Below, one piece after another: positions 49,821-59,082 of a DNA stretch of 64,000 nt. The position numbers and the translations under genes were made by a program. This DNA comes from Pseudonocardia benzenivorans CB1190 (GTDB lineage: Bacteria; Actinomycetota; Actinomycetes; Mycobacteriales; Pseudonocardiaceae): contig NC_015312.1 in NCBI RefSeq assembly GCF_000196675.2, positions 3,038,001-3,102,000 of the forward strand, written 5' to 3'. Position 1 is the stretch's first letter. Each line of letters starts with the position of its first letter. Below the pieces are notes generated by a model. It saw only the letters and a program-made list of their open reading frames with translations, searched no databases and had not been told where the DNA came from.

Positions 49821-51407
49821 TCACGAGCGGAGCTGATCGCGGGCCCAGCGCAGGTCGGCCTTGCCGCTCGCCAGCCTCTCGACCTCCGGGGCCAGGAGGA
49901 GCCTGCGCGGCTTCTTGTACGACGCGAGCCGGGCGGAGACGAAGTCGCGCAACGTGTCGGGAGTCGCCTCGCGGCCCTTCTCCAGCGCGACGACAGCGCC
50001 GACGACGCTGCCGTACATCGGGTCCGGCACCCCGACCACGACGACGTCGCGCACCGCCGGGTGCTCGCGCAGCACGATCTCGACCTCGTCGGCGTAGACC
50101 TTCTCACCCCCGGTGTTGATCACCGAGCTGCCGCGGCCGAGCAGCTCGAGCCGTCCGTCGGCGCCGAGCCGGGCCATGTCGCCCGGGATCGAGAGCCGCA
50201 CCCCGTCGAGGTCACGGAAGGCGCCGGCGGTCTTCTCGGGGTCGCCCGCGTACCCGGCGCCCGCGACGACCGGCGCCGCGAGCAGCCCGACGACACCCGA
50301 GCCCGGGACGACGTCACGGTCGTTCTCGTCGAGCAGCCGCGCGTTCGGCGCCAGCTCGAAGCCGCCGAGCCGGTCGTCGGGGGTGTCGCGGGTGACGACG
50401 GAGACTGCGTAGAGCCCGCCCTCGGACGCGGCGATGGAGTCGTGCAGGGCCAGGTCGGCGTGCGTGAGGAGCCGACGCTTGACCGCCGGGCTCCACACCG
50501 CGCCGATGCTGCGGATCCGGCGCAGCCGCGCGATCCGCGGGGGGCGGCCCGCGGCGGCGTCGGCGTCGAGCGCGTCGAGCAGCCGCAGCGCGAAGGCGTC
50601 GCCGACGATCGTCAGGTCGGTGACGCCGTGCCGGTCGATCGTCGCGGCCATGTCCTCGCCGGAGGTGCCGCGCCCCGGCAGCAGCGCGACCGGTGCCCCG
50701 GCGGCGAGGGCACCCAGCGCGGAGTACAGCCCGGTGCCGTGCATCAGCGGCGGCGCGGGCAGCCACACGATCCCGTCCGGGCCCTGCGGGTCGACGGCCA
50801 GCGCCGCGCGCAGCGCGTCGACGCCGTCCGCGCGGTCGAGGCCCAGGCTGCGCAGGGTGCCCGACTGCGCCGTCCGGCACCGCTCGGCGTGCGAGCCGAC
50901 GACCGCCTTCGGGTTCCCGGTCGTGCCCCCTGTGTAGAGCAGCCACTCCCGGTCGCCCTCGCGCTGTGTCCGGGGCAGTGCGGGACCGTCGGTGCCGTCG
51001 CCGAGCCGGACGACGAGCGCCGTCCCCGCCGACGCCGCGCGGGCGACGTCGAGCAGGTCGGGGTCGGCGATCACCGCCTTCGCGTTCGCGTCGGCCAGCA
51101 CGTAGGCGGCTTCCTCGGCGCGGTAGCGGTAGTTGACGTTGACCATCGTCGCCCGCAGCTTCCAGATCGCGAACAGCGCGACCAGGTAGTCGGGGGAGTT
51201 GCGGGCCATCATCGCAACCCGGTCGCCGTCGCCGACGCCCTGTCCGGCCAGCCACCCGGCCAGCCGGGCGGCGGAGTCCTCGAACGCGCCCCAGGTCAGC
51301 GACTCGTCGCCACACGTGACGGCGAGCCGGTCCGGAGCGATGTCGGCGACCAGCTCGAAGTGGGTCGCCAGATCGTCCGGGAGAGGGGCGTCCGGCAGGG
51401 GGGTCAC
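49821..51407 (-). CDS. Acyl-CoA synthetase (AMP-forming)
   Basis: 528 residues, ANL superfamily. ATP-binding motif LLYTGGTTGNPKAVVGSHA, adenylation core GDMARLGADGRLELLGRGSS, and C-terminal lysine region VERLASGKADLRW. It activates a carboxylic acid as its CoA thioester. Last gene of the operon; GTG start overlaps the amidohydrolase stop (GTGA). It resembles actinobacterial FadD3/FadD17-like ligases only loosely, so the acid is unknown. Confidence 0.92.
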   Translation of the reverse strand: MTPLPDAPLPDDLATHFELVADIAPDRLAVTCGDESLTWGAFEDSAARLAGWLAGQGVGDGDRVAMMARNSPDYLVALFAIWKLRATMVNVNYRYRAEEAAYVLADANAKAVIADPDLLDVARAASAGTALVVRLGDGTDGPALPRTQREGDREWLLYTGGTTGNPKAVVGSHAERCRTAQSGTLRSLGLDRADGVDALRAALAVDPQGPDGIVWLPAPPLMHGTGLYSALGALAAGAPVALLPGRGTSGEDMAATIDRHGVTDLTIVGDAFALRLLDALDADAAAGRPPRIARLRRIRSIGAVWSPAVKRRLLTHADLALHDSIAASEGGLYAVSVVTRDTPDDRLGGFELAPNARLLDENDRDVVPGSGVVGLLAAPVVAGAGYAGDPEKTAGAFRDLDGVRLSIPGDMARLGADGRLELLGRGSSVINTGGEKVYADEVEIVLREHPAVRDVVVVGVPDPMYGSVVGAVVALEKGREATPDTLRDFVSARLASYKKPRRLLLAPEVERLASGKADLRWARDQLRS

Positions 51408-52282
51408 TCCGACTCCAGCCCGAACAGCCGGGCCGCGTTGTGCAGCATGATGTCGGGCTTGACCGAGTCGCGGATCTCGGTCTTCTCCAGGTCGGCCGTC
51501 CAGCGTTCCGGGGTGAACAGCGGGAAGTCCGTCCCGAACAGGACCTTCTTGCGCAGCAACGTGTTCGCGTACTGCACGAGCTGCGGCGGGAAGTACTTCG
51601 GCGACCATCCCGACAGGTCGATGTAGACCTGCGCCTTGTGCGTGGCCACCGAGAGCGCGACGTCCTGCCACGGGAACGACGGGTGCGCCATGATGATCGG
51701 CATGTCGGGGAAGTCGACGGCGACGTCGTCGAGGTACAGGGGATCGGAGTACTTGAGCCGTACCCCGCCACCGCCCTTGGTGCCCGCGCCGACGCCGTTC
51801 TGCCCGGTGTGGAACAGGGCGGGCAGCTGGTACTCGGCGAGCACCTCGTAGATCGGGAACGCGACCGGGTCGTTGGGGTAGAACTCCTGCACGCTGGGGT
51901 GGAACTTGAAACCCTTGAACCCGTAGGTCTCGATCAGCCGGCGTGCGATCTTCGCGCCGCCCTTGCCACGCAACGGGTGCACGCTGGCGAACGGGATGAT
52001 CGCGTCGGTGTGCCGCGCGGCGAGCTCGCCGATCTCCTCGTTGGTCGGCGCGTGCTCCGACGGCTCGCCGAGGCTGTCGATCGTGAACGCGACCGCGGCC
52101 ATGTTGCGCTGCCGGTAGAACTCGGCGATGCCGGGCAGGTCCATGCCGAGGATGTCGGAGCCGAAGCGGGCCCGCATCTGCTCCATCCGCGCGCCGCCCT
52201 CGGGGCTCGCCGCCGCGGCCTGCGAGAAGTGGACGTGGGTGTGGACGTCGATGGCCTGCAGCGAGCTGATGTCGAGCGTCAC
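51404..52282 (-). CDS. Amidohydrolase-2 family metal-dependent hydrolase/decarboxylase
   Basis: 292 residues. Metal ligands His-x-His in IDVHTHVHF at the N-terminus, His in ALFHTGQNGVG, His in IIMAHPSFPWQD and Asp in VLFGTDFPLFTPE. Relatives include ACMSD-type decarboxylases and lactonases acting on aromatic or cyclic intermediates. Its place within an acyl-CoA operon suggests ring cleavage or decarboxylation of the substrate. Confidence 0.9.
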   Translation of the reverse strand: MTLDISSLQAIDVHTHVHFSQAAAASPEGGARMEQMRARFGSDILGMDLPGIAEFYRQRNMAAVAFTIDSLGEPSEHAPTNEEIGELAARHTDAIIPFASVHPLRGKGGAKIARRLIETYGFKGFKFHPSVQEFYPNDPVAFPIYEVLAEYQLPALFHTGQNGVGAGTKGGGGVRLKYSDPLYLDDVAVDFPDMPIIMAHPSFPWQDVALSVATHKAQVYIDLSGWSPKYFPPQLVQYANTLLRKKVLFGTDFPLFTPERWTADLEKTEIRDSVKPDIMLHNAARLFGLESE

Positions 52283-53169
52283 TTGCGTCCCTCCGGGGCG
52301 TACGGCTGCAGGTGCGGGGCGAGCTGGGCGGGGAACTCCTTGGCGATGGCCTCGGCGGTCCAGCCGCCGGGCATCGACGCCTCGGCCGCGACAGCCGGGT
52401 GCGTCCAGACGGTGATCTTGTCGCCGCCGACGCCGAGCGCCTGCCCGGTGACGTCGGCCGCGGCGTCCGAGAGCAGCCACACCAGCAGCGGCGCGACGTC
52501 CTCGGCGCTGCCGACACCGTTGGCCCGCAGCTGCTCGGGCACCGGTTCGCCGCGTTCGAGTGCGGCGACCGCGTCGGCGAACGCGGGGATCGTCGCCACC
52601 ATCCGGGTGAGCGCGACCGGGACCAGCGCGTTCACGGTGATGCCGTAGCGGGCGGTCTCGGCGGCCAGCGTCCGGGCCATGCCGACGATCCCGGCCTTCG
52701 CCGCGGAGTAGTTGGTCTGCCCGAAGCTGGCCCGCTGGCCCGCCGGGGAGCCGACGAGCACGAGCCGCCCGCCGTCGCCCTGCTCGCGGAACCGGGCGAT
52801 CGCCGCGCGGGCGCACGTGAACGTGCCGCGCAGGTGGGTGGCGATGACGGCGTCCCAGTCGTCGTCGCTCATCTTGCCGACGGACCGGTCGCGCAGCAGG
52901 CCCGCGTTGGTGACCATCGCGTCGAGCCTGCCGAACCTCTCGACCGCGGCGGCGACGAGCGCGTCGGCGGTCTCGGTGGGGCCCACCGGCGCGACCACCG
53001 AGGTGGCCAGGCCGCCGTCGGCCTCGATCTCGTCGACCACCGCGGCCGCGGCGTCGGCGTCGACGTCGTTGACGACGACGCCTGCTCCGGCGGCCGCGAC
53101 CGCCTTCGCGTAGGCGCGGCCCAGCCCGCGCCCCGATCCGGTCACGACGACCGATCGTCCGGTCAGCAT
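52279..53169 (-). CDS. Short-chain dehydrogenase (3-hydroxyacyl-CoA type)
   Basis: 296 residues. NAD site VVVTGSGRGLGRAYAKAVA, NAGLLRDRSVGKMSDDDWD and active-site NYSAAKAG. The LLRDRS motif and long C-terminal region resemble the dehydrogenase unit of multifunctional enzyme 2-like beta-oxidation enzymes. Stop overlaps the amidohydrolase start by 4 bp. Confidence 0.92.
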   Translation of the reverse strand: MLTGRSVVVTGSGRGLGRAYAKAVAAAGAGVVVNDVDADAAAAVVDEIEADGGLATSVVAPVGPTETADALVAAAVERFGRLDAMVTNAGLLRDRSVGKMSDDDWDAVIATHLRGTFTCARAAIARFREQGDGGRLVLVGSPAGQRASFGQTNYSAAKAGIVGMARTLAAETARYGITVNALVPVALTRMVATIPAFADAVAALERGEPVPEQLRANGVGSAEDVAPLLVWLLSDAAADVTGQALGVGGDKITVWTHPAVAAEASMPGGWTAEAIAKEFPAQLAPHLQPYAPEGRK

Positions 53170-53177
53170 CTGTGAAC

Positions 53178-54350
53178 TCACTCCCCGATGGTCCCCAGGG
53201 CGACGTGCCCCTTGAGCAGGTTGCGCGCGATGGTGCGGCGCTGGATCTCGTCGGTGCCCTCGTAGATGCGCAGCAGCCGCAGCTCGCGGTACCAGCGCTC
53301 GACGGGCAGCTCCTTCGTGTAGCCCATGCCGCCGTGGATCTGCAGGACCCGGTCGACGACCTGGTTGGCCATGAGCGCGCCGGTCAGCTTCGCGATCGAC
53401 GTGGCGTGCCGGGCGTCGCGCCCGGTCTCGGCCCGCCACGCCGCGTGCAGCGTCAGCCACTTCGTCGACTCGATCTCGACGGCCGAGTCCGCGATCTGCC
53501 ACTGGATGGCCTGGTACTCGGCGATCTTGTGGCCCATCGACTCGCGGACCTTGGCGTAGTCGACCGCCATGCCCAGCAGTCGTTCCGCCGATCCGACGGC
53601 CCGCGCCGGGATCAGATAGCGGCCCTGCCCGATCCACCGCAGCGCCTTCTCGAAGCCCTTGCCGACCTCGCCGAGGACGTTCCGCGACGGCACCCGGACC
53701 TCGTCGAACGACAGCGACGCCGGTCCCCACTCGCCCATCGTCGGGATGGGGGAGGAGGTCCAGCCCATGTCCCGGTCGACGAGGAAGCAGGTGACGCCGC
53801 CGTCGGCGCCGAGCTCGGGGTCGGTGACGGCGAACAGGATGCAGAAGTCGGCCTCGTGCCCTCCGGTGATGAACGTCTTCTCGCCCGAGATCACCCAGTC
53901 GTCGCCGTCGCGGCGGGCGCGGGTGCGGATGTTGCGGGCGTCGGACCCGGCGCCGGGCTCGGTGATCGCGAAGCACGACCGGCGGCGGCCCTCGATCGTC
54001 GGCAGCAGGTAGGCGTCCTGCTGTTCGGCGTCCGCGTCGAACAGGATGTTGTCGGCCGAGCCGCCGAACCGGAACGGGACGAACGTGCGGCCCAGCTCCA
54101 TCGTCAGCACGGCGTTCATGACCGGCCCGAGGGCGATGCCGCCGAACTCCTCGGGTGTGGTGATGCCCCAGAAACCCGACCGGCGGGCCTTGGCCTGCAG
54201 GTCGGTGAGGACGCCCGGCTCGAGGCCGGGCCTGCCGTCCCGCTCGTTGCGCAGCACCTGCGCCTCGAGCGGGACGACCTCGCGGGTGACGAACGCGCGG
54301 ACCGTGTCGCGGACCTGCCGCTGCTCGTCGGAGAGCGAGAAGTCGATCAC
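53178..54350 (-). CDS. Acyl-CoA dehydrogenase
   Basis: 390 residues. FSLSDEQRQVRDTVRAFV, FAITEPGAGSDARNIRTRA (FAD/substrate site), LQIHGGMGYTKELPVERWYR and RIYEGTDEIQRRTIARNLL. Introduces the double bond in the operon's substrate. GTG start overlaps the hydratase stop (GTGA). Confidence 0.94.
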   Translation of the reverse strand: MIDFSLSDEQRQVRDTVRAFVTREVVPLEAQVLRNERDGRPGLEPGVLTDLQAKARRSGFWGITTPEEFGGIALGPVMNAVLTMELGRTFVPFRFGGSADNILFDADAEQQDAYLLPTIEGRRRSCFAITEPGAGSDARNIRTRARRDGDDWVISGEKTFITGGHEADFCILFAVTDPELGADGGVTCFLVDRDMGWTSSPIPTMGEWGPASLSFDEVRVPSRNVLGEVGKGFEKALRWIGQGRYLIPARAVGSAERLLGMAVDYAKVRESMGHKIAEYQAIQWQIADSAVEIESTKWLTLHAAWRAETGRDARHATSIAKLTGALMANQVVDRVLQIHGGMGYTKELPVERWYRELRLLRIYEGTDEIQRRTIARNLLKGHVALGTIGE

Positions 54351-55186
54351 GCGACGGTGGCCCGCCCGTGGTCCAGGACCACGGTCCCGTCGTCGAGCGA
54401 CGTGCGGAACCAGGCGTCCCCGCCGTCGCGCCAGGCGTCGACGGTGAGCGACTGCCCGGGCAGCACCGTGGCGCTGAACCGGCCCGACATCGCCGTCAGC
54501 CGGTCCGGGTCGCCGCCGCACACCGTCGCGACGAGCGCCCGGCCAGTGACCCCGTACGTGCACAGCCCGTGCAGGATCGGGGTGTCGAACCCGCCCTTGG
54601 CCGCGAACGTCGGATCGGAGTGCAGCGGGTTGCGGTCGCCGGAGAGCCGGTAGAGCAACGCCTGCTCCGGCCGCGTCGCGTAGGTGACGGTGTGGTCGGG
54701 TGCCCGATCGGGCGGTGACCACGCCTGCTTCGGGCCGCGGTCGCCGCCGAAGCCGCCCTCTCCCCGGATGAACACCGCGCTGCGGTTGGTCGCGAGCGGC
54801 TCGCCGCCGTCGAGGACCGCCGTGGCCTCGATGGTGACGAGCGCGCCCGATCCCTTGTCGTGCACGCCGACGACCCGGGCCCTCGCGGTGACGGTCCCCT
54901 CGACGGGCACCGGCCGGTGCAGCACCAGGTGCTGCTCGGCGTGCACGAGCATGGCCCGGTCGAACTCGCCGAAGCTCGGCGGCGGCGCCTGCGAGAGCAG
55001 GACCGCGAACGTCGGCAGCACCCGCTGCTCGACACCGTCGGAGTTCTCCGTCGTGAACTCGAGCTCCCTGGTGGGGTCCCCGAGGCCCGCGCCCACGCCG
55101 ACGGCGTAGAGCAGCGCGTCCTTGGAGTCCCACGAACGCGAGCGCGGTTCGCCCTCGCGCCCGACGGCGCCCGGGTCGATCGGCAT
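54347..55186 (-). CDS. MaoC-type enoyl-CoA hydratase
   Basis: 279 residues, double hot-dog fold. N-terminal half has LLYAVGVGAGLGDPTRELEF; the C-terminal hydratase motif is GDRNPLHSDPTFAAKGGFDT followed by PILHGLCTYG, with the catalytic Asp and His. Adds water to a trans-2-enoyl-CoA. The ribosome-binding site AAAGAGG lies 7 nt before ATG. Confidence 0.92.
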   Translation of the reverse strand: MPIDPGAVGREGEPRSRSWDSKDALLYAVGVGAGLGDPTRELEFTTENSDGVEQRVLPTFAVLLSQAPPPSFGEFDRAMLVHAEQHLVLHRPVPVEGTVTARARVVGVHDKGSGALVTIEATAVLDGGEPLATNRSAVFIRGEGGFGGDRGPKQAWSPPDRAPDHTVTYATRPEQALLYRLSGDRNPLHSDPTFAAKGGFDTPILHGLCTYGVTGRALVATVCGGDPDRLTAMSGRFSATVLPGQSLTVDAWRDGGDAWFRTSLDDGTVVLDHGRATVA

Positions 55187-55228
55187 GTCAGAACCTCTTT
55201 CCGCCGGTGGGGTGGACGACGCGCACGG

Positions 55229-56851
55229 TCACCGGTCGAGCCACATCGTCGCGAAGAACGTGTCGCGGGTCAGGTACCGCTGCATGCCCTTGACCTCGGG
55301 CTTCGCGATGGTCGACAGGTACCCGCGGCTGTAGTAGGCGACCGCCAGGTCCTGGTTGGTCAACTGCTGGACCTGCTGGTAGGCCTTCGTCTGCTGGGCC
55401 GGGTCGGTCGTCGAGACGGCCGTGTCGAGCGCGGCGTCGACCTGCGGGTTGCTGTAGTCGCCGTAGTTCGTGCTGCCGCCGGTGTGGAAGAGGTTGAACG
55501 CGCCGGGGAACGGCCCGTCGACGGGACCGCCGACCCAGCCGGCGATCTGGAAGTCACGGCTCTGCACGACGCTCGACGAGTACTGCGCCAGGTCGTAGAA
55601 CTGCACCTGGATGTCGATGCCGACGGCCTTGAGCTGGGCCTGCAGGAACTCGGCGAACGCGACGCGGTTCGGCGCGTTGGTCGTCTTGTACTGGACGGTC
55701 GCGCTCCCGCCGCTGGCCTTGTAGTCCGCGACGAGCTGCTTGGCCTTCTCGACGTCGAAGGCCGGCCACGCGTCGCGGGCCTGCTCGGACTGGTACGGGC
55801 TCGTGTCGCCGAAGTAGCCGTTCGCCCGCTCCATCTGGCCGCGGTACTGGCTGGCGGCCAGCGCGTCGAGGTCGATCGCGCGGACGACGGCCTCGCGCAT
55901 CCGCCGGTCGTCGAACGGCGCGCGCTTCTGGTTGAAGTAGATGTACTCCGCGCCGTTCCCGGAGCCGTAGTAGACCTTGAGGTTCGGGTTGCCCAGGCCG
56001 CGGATCAGCTCGGTGTGGTAGCCGCCGTAGACCACGTCGACGTCACCGTTCTCGATCGAGGCGTACCGGGTCTCGGTGTCGGGCAACGGACGGAACTCGA
56101 GGCCCTGCAGGTGGGGCATCCCCGGCTGCCAGTAGTTCGGGTTGCGCACCAGCGTCAGCTTGGAGTCGCGGACCCAGCTCGCCAGTGTGAACGGACCGGC
56201 ACCGACGGGCTCCTTGGCGATCGACGCCTCGCCCTTGGTGCGGATCGCCGTCGGCGAGACGATCGTGCCGAGGTTGCCCGAGTTGAACGGCAGGGCGAAG
56301 AGCTGCGGGAACGTCCCGCTCGGGTTCTTGAGCGTGAACTCGACGGTGGTGGGGTCGACCGCGCGCATCGACGCGATCACCGTGGCGTACCGGTTCGACG
56401 GCGAGGACTTCTTGTCGATGTGTCGCTGCACGTTGAAGATCACGGCATCGGCGTCGAGCGGGGTGCCGTCGGAGAACTTGACCTCGGGTCGAAGGCCCAT
56501 CCGCCACGTGGTTCCGTTGTCGGTGGTCTCCATCGACCTGGCCATGTACGGCTGGGGTTCGCCCTTGTCGTCGAGCTTGAGCAGCGAGTCGTAGACCGCG
56601 AGCGCGGCCATGTTGCTGTTCTGGACCGTCGGGTCGAAGCTGACGATCTCGCGGTCCTCGGCGAGGATCAGCGTGCCGCCGTCCTTCGGGGTTCCCTCGG
56701 TCGAGATGTTGTCGCCGTGGGGGTTGATCGTCCTCAGCTGCGGGCCCGAGGGTCCGGCGTTGCTGCCGCAGGCGGCGAGCACTAACGTGCCGGCCGCCAC
56801 GAGTGCGACAGCGGCTCGGGTGCGCCAGCGATGGGTGACCGAACGCCTCAT
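55229..56851 (-). CDS. ABC solute-binding lipoprotein (SBP_bac_5)
   Basis: 540 residues. Lipoprotein signal VALVAAGTLVLAACGSN, then DGGTLILAEDREIVSFDPTV, PTTVEFTLKNPSGTFPQLFA and EYIYFNQKRAPFDDRRMREA, typical of cluster C peptide/nickel-type binding proteins. No permease or ATPase gene is near, so it must use transporter parts encoded elsewhere. It heads the operon, 42 bp before the hydratase gene. GGGAGG lies 10 nt before ATG. Confidence 0.93.
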   Translation of the reverse strand: MRRSVTHRWRTRAAVALVAAGTLVLAACGSNAGPSGPQLRTINPHGDNISTEGTPKDGGTLILAEDREIVSFDPTVQNSNMAALAVYDSLLKLDDKGEPQPYMARSMETTDNGTTWRMGLRPEVKFSDGTPLDADAVIFNVQRHIDKKSSPSNRYATVIASMRAVDPTTVEFTLKNPSGTFPQLFALPFNSGNLGTIVSPTAIRTKGEASIAKEPVGAGPFTLASWVRDSKLTLVRNPNYWQPGMPHLQGLEFRPLPDTETRYASIENGDVDVVYGGYHTELIRGLGNPNLKVYYGSGNGAEYIYFNQKRAPFDDRRMREAVVRAIDLDALAASQYRGQMERANGYFGDTSPYQSEQARDAWPAFDVEKAKQLVADYKASGGSATVQYKTTNAPNRVAFAEFLQAQLKAVGIDIQVQFYDLAQYSSSVVQSRDFQIAGWVGGPVDGPFPGAFNLFHTGGSTNYGDYSNPQVDAALDTAVSTTDPAQQTKAYQQVQQLTNQDLAVAYYSRGYLSTIAKPEVKGMQRYLTRDTFFATMWLDR

Positions 56852-56954
56852 GCCGACACCACCTCCCGCACCGGTCGCTCGACGTGTCGGTTCGCTGTTC
56901 CGTCGACTCTGACGGCCACACCCATGAGGGCCTCCCGCTGTCGGTATGAATCGG

Positions 56955-57000
56955 ACCGTAGCGATATGACGCAATCGTGGCAACCAGATTGTTAACAATC
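56955..57000 (-). promoter_or_regulatory. Promoter with upstream 14-bp palindrome
   Basis: On the minus strand: TTGCCA (56983 to 56978), 17-bp spacer, TACGGT (56960 to 56955). Directly upstream of the -35 is the perfect palindrome GATTGTTAACAATC (56987-57000), centred about 45 bp before the expected start of transcription. The core TTGTTAACAA resembles half-sites bound by GntR/FadR-type regulators. It should control the catabolic operon; position suggests activation or blocking of the -35. Confidence 0.6.
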
Positions 57001-57210
57001 ATGAGCACGAACTGTGGAAGTTGGTCCGGATTGCCTAGTCGCTCGTCCGGTACATCCTGGCTCGTCAGTCGCTCCGGGGCAGGTCGGGAGGCGTGTCGGT
57101 CGGGGGAGCGCAGGTCAGGGCCGTGCACGCGGGTGGCGCAGATCGGGCGGCATGGAGCCGGCCACGCAGGACGGCGGGGGCGGTGCGGGGCGTGGGTCAG
57201 GCGGCGTAGG

Positions 57211-57299
57211 TCGGCTGGGCGCGGGTCGGCTGGGCGCGGGTCGGCTGGGCGCGGGTCGGCCGCGCGCGGGTCGGCCGGGCGTGGGTCGGGCCGCGCGGG
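57211..57299. repeat. 15-bp minisatellite, six units
   Basis: TCGGCTGGGCGCGGG three times perfectly (57211-57255), then three diverged units to 57299. Noncoding, just past the fructosamine kinase stop. Confidence 0.85.
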
Positions 57300-58151
57300 T
57301 CAGGCGGCGCGCAGGGCGGCCCGGGCCGCGGCGAGCGTCTGTCCGGCGTAGCCGCCCCCGAACAGGACCACGTGCACCAGCAGCGGGAAGAGCTGGTGCA
57401 GCGGGACGCGCGCGGCGTGCCCGTCCGCGAGCGGGGCGGCCTCCGCGTACGCGGCCCGAACCCGGTCCAGGTGCGGCAAGCCGAAGAGGTCGAGCATCGC
57501 GAGATCGGTCTCCCGGTGGCCGCCGTGCGCGGCGGGATCGATCAGCACCACGCGCCCGGCGGACCACAGGACGTTGCCCGACCACAGGTCGCCGTGCAGC
57601 CGCGCGGGTGGCTCGTCGGGCCCGGCCAGGTCGGCGATGCGCGCGCACACCTCGTCGACGACGGCGACGTCGGAGGCGGTGAACGTCCCGGCGTCGCGGG
57701 CGGCCCGGACGTAGGGGCGGATGCGGTCGGCGGCGTACCAGCTCGCCCAGCCGCCCTCGGCGGCGACCGCGCGCATCGGCGCGGCGCCGATCCACGCGCC
57801 GGCGGGTCCGCCCGGGGGCGGCGCGCCGAACCCGGGCGCCCCGGCGGCGTGCATCCGGGCGAGCGCGACGCCGAAGCGTTCCGCGGCGGCCGGTTCCGGC
57901 GGACCGGTCGGCACATGCTCGACGACGAGCCAGCCGTCCCGCGCCGCCAGGACCCGGGCCACGTCGGGCCCACCGGCGTCGGCGAGCCACCGCAGTCCGG
58001 CGGCCTCGGCGACGGTCGGCGCACCCTGCTTGACGACGACCGTCCCGCCGTCGTCGAGCTCGACCCTCGTCGCCCCGCCGAGCGGCGCCGACCCGGTCGC
58101 GCGCGCCCCGAGCAACCGCGCGGCCGCGTCCTCGGGGCGCTCCCGGGTCAC
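57300..58151 (-). CDS. Fructosamine/ketosamine kinase family protein
   Basis: 283 residues with an aminoglycoside-phosphotransferase-like kinase fold: GGATRVELDDGGTVVVKQGA, catalytic loop PARLHGDLWSGNVLW, and metal-site VVLIDPAAHGGHRETDLAML. Family members phosphorylate protein-bound ketosamines to reverse glycation. GTG start overlaps the phosphatase stop by 4 bp, giving a kinase-phosphatase pair. Confidence 0.92.
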   Translation of the reverse strand: MTRERPEDAAARLLGARATGSAPLGGATRVELDDGGTVVVKQGAPTVAEAAGLRWLADAGGPDVARVLAARDGWLVVEHVPTGPPEPAAAERFGVALARMHAAGAPGFGAPPPGGPAGAWIGAAPMRAVAAEGGWASWYAADRIRPYVRAARDAGTFTASDVAVVDEVCARIADLAGPDEPPARLHGDLWSGNVLWSAGRVVLIDPAAHGGHRETDLAMLDLFGLPHLDRVRAAYAEAAPLADGHAARVPLHQLFPLLVHVVLFGGGYAGQTLAAARAALRAA

Positions 58152-58624
58152 GCCCGGGACCGCACCCAGTCGACGAGGCCGGGCATCGCCGCCTCGATCA
58201 TCGTCAGGACCTCGTCGAAGCCGTCGGGCCCGCCGTAGTAGGGGTCGGGCACCTCGGCCCCGGCCGGCGCGGCCGGGTCGAACGAGCGCAGCAGCCGCAC
58301 CCGCTCGGGTTCCGGGACGGAGCGGCGCAGCGAGGCGAGGTGGTCGTTGCCGAGGGCGATGAGCAGGTCGGCCGAGAGCTCGGCGGAGTCGAGCTGGCGT
58401 GCCGCGTGGTCGGTGGCGTAGCCGTTGCGGCGCAGCACTTCCGCGGCGCGTGGGTCGGCGGGTTCGCCGACGTGCCAGCCGCCGGTTCCCGCGCTCGTGA
58501 CGGCGACGTCGTCGACGCCGGCGGCGTCGAGATGGGAGCGGAACACCTGCGCGGCCATGGGGGAGCGGCAGATGTTGCCGGTACAGACGAAGCTCACGTG
58601 GAGCCGCTTGTCGGGGTCGGGCAC
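58148..58624 (-). CDS. Low-molecular-weight protein-tyrosine phosphatase
   Basis: 158 residues. P-loop CTGNICRSPMAAQVF (C-X5-R) near residue 13 and general-acid loop EVPDPYYGGPDGF with Asp. Start set at GTG 58624 to match family length; GTG at 58648 in frame would add 8 residues. Corresponds to the PtpA-type enzyme that sits near cobC in mycobacteria. Confidence 0.9.
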   Translation of the reverse strand: MPDPDKRLHVSFVCTGNICRSPMAAQVFRSHLDAAGVDDVAVTSAGTGGWHVGEPADPRAAEVLRRNGYATDHAARQLDSAELSADLLIALGNDHLASLRRSVPEPERVRLLRSFDPAAPAGAEVPDPYYGGPDGFDEVLTMIEAAMPGLVDWVRSRA

Positions 58625-58648
58625 GACGACAGTCTGACCGAACCGCAC

Positions 58649-59082
58649 AACCCGGGCCTGTGGTGGTGACCGTGACCACGCCGGCCAATCCGCCGGGTGG
58701 GCGGCCGGTCACGGCCCGTCGCGGCAACGGGTTCGCCCTGCCCGCAGCGTCCGCTCCCGCGCCCGCCCTGCCCGGGCGCCCCGCGCCCCTACCGCCCCGC
58801 CGCACCCCGGCCGCCCCGCCGCCGCCCGCCGCCCGCCGCTATCGCGCGCCGCACTGTCCGCACGCCGCCGCGCCCCCGCGCCGCCCTGCCCCCGCGCCGC
58901 CCTGCCCCGCGCCGCCCTGCCCCCGCGCCGCCGCGTGCCCCCAGCGCGGGCATGCCGCACGACGGGCCGGCGGGCGCGGGCCTGCCCGTGGCCGGGCCGT
59001 CGACTGACGTCGGCCCGGAGCGCGTGCGGCGATCATGGACCGGCTCGGTCCGGGCGCGAGCCGATCACCGTAGGGTGCAGCC
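58649..59082. other. 434-bp GC-rich region without a gene
   Basis: Very C-rich, with a roughly 15-bp unit (GCGCCGCCCTGCCCC) three times at 58878-58924. A 115-codon plus-strand frame is low-complexity Pro/Arg/Ala and probably not coding. TAGGGT at 59071-59076 serves cobC. Confidence 0.6.
59071..59076 (+). promoter_or_regulatory. -10 hexamer TAGGGT before cobC
   Basis: 6 nt before the ATG at 59083. Confidence 0.45.

Larger units (their letters stand above)
56852..57299. other. 448-bp gene-free region upstream of the solute-binding gene
   Basis: Holds the promoter and palindrome at 56955-57000 (the most AT-rich spot for kilobases), a GC-rich stretch without credible ORF, and the 15-bp minisatellite at 57211-57299 next to the end of the fructosamine kinase gene. 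Confidence 0.6.

Noticed and set aside
58660..59007. 115-codon plus frame after the tyrosine phosphatase
   Set aside because: Pro/Ala/Arg low complexity generated by C-rich repeats; no ribosome-binding site or domain.
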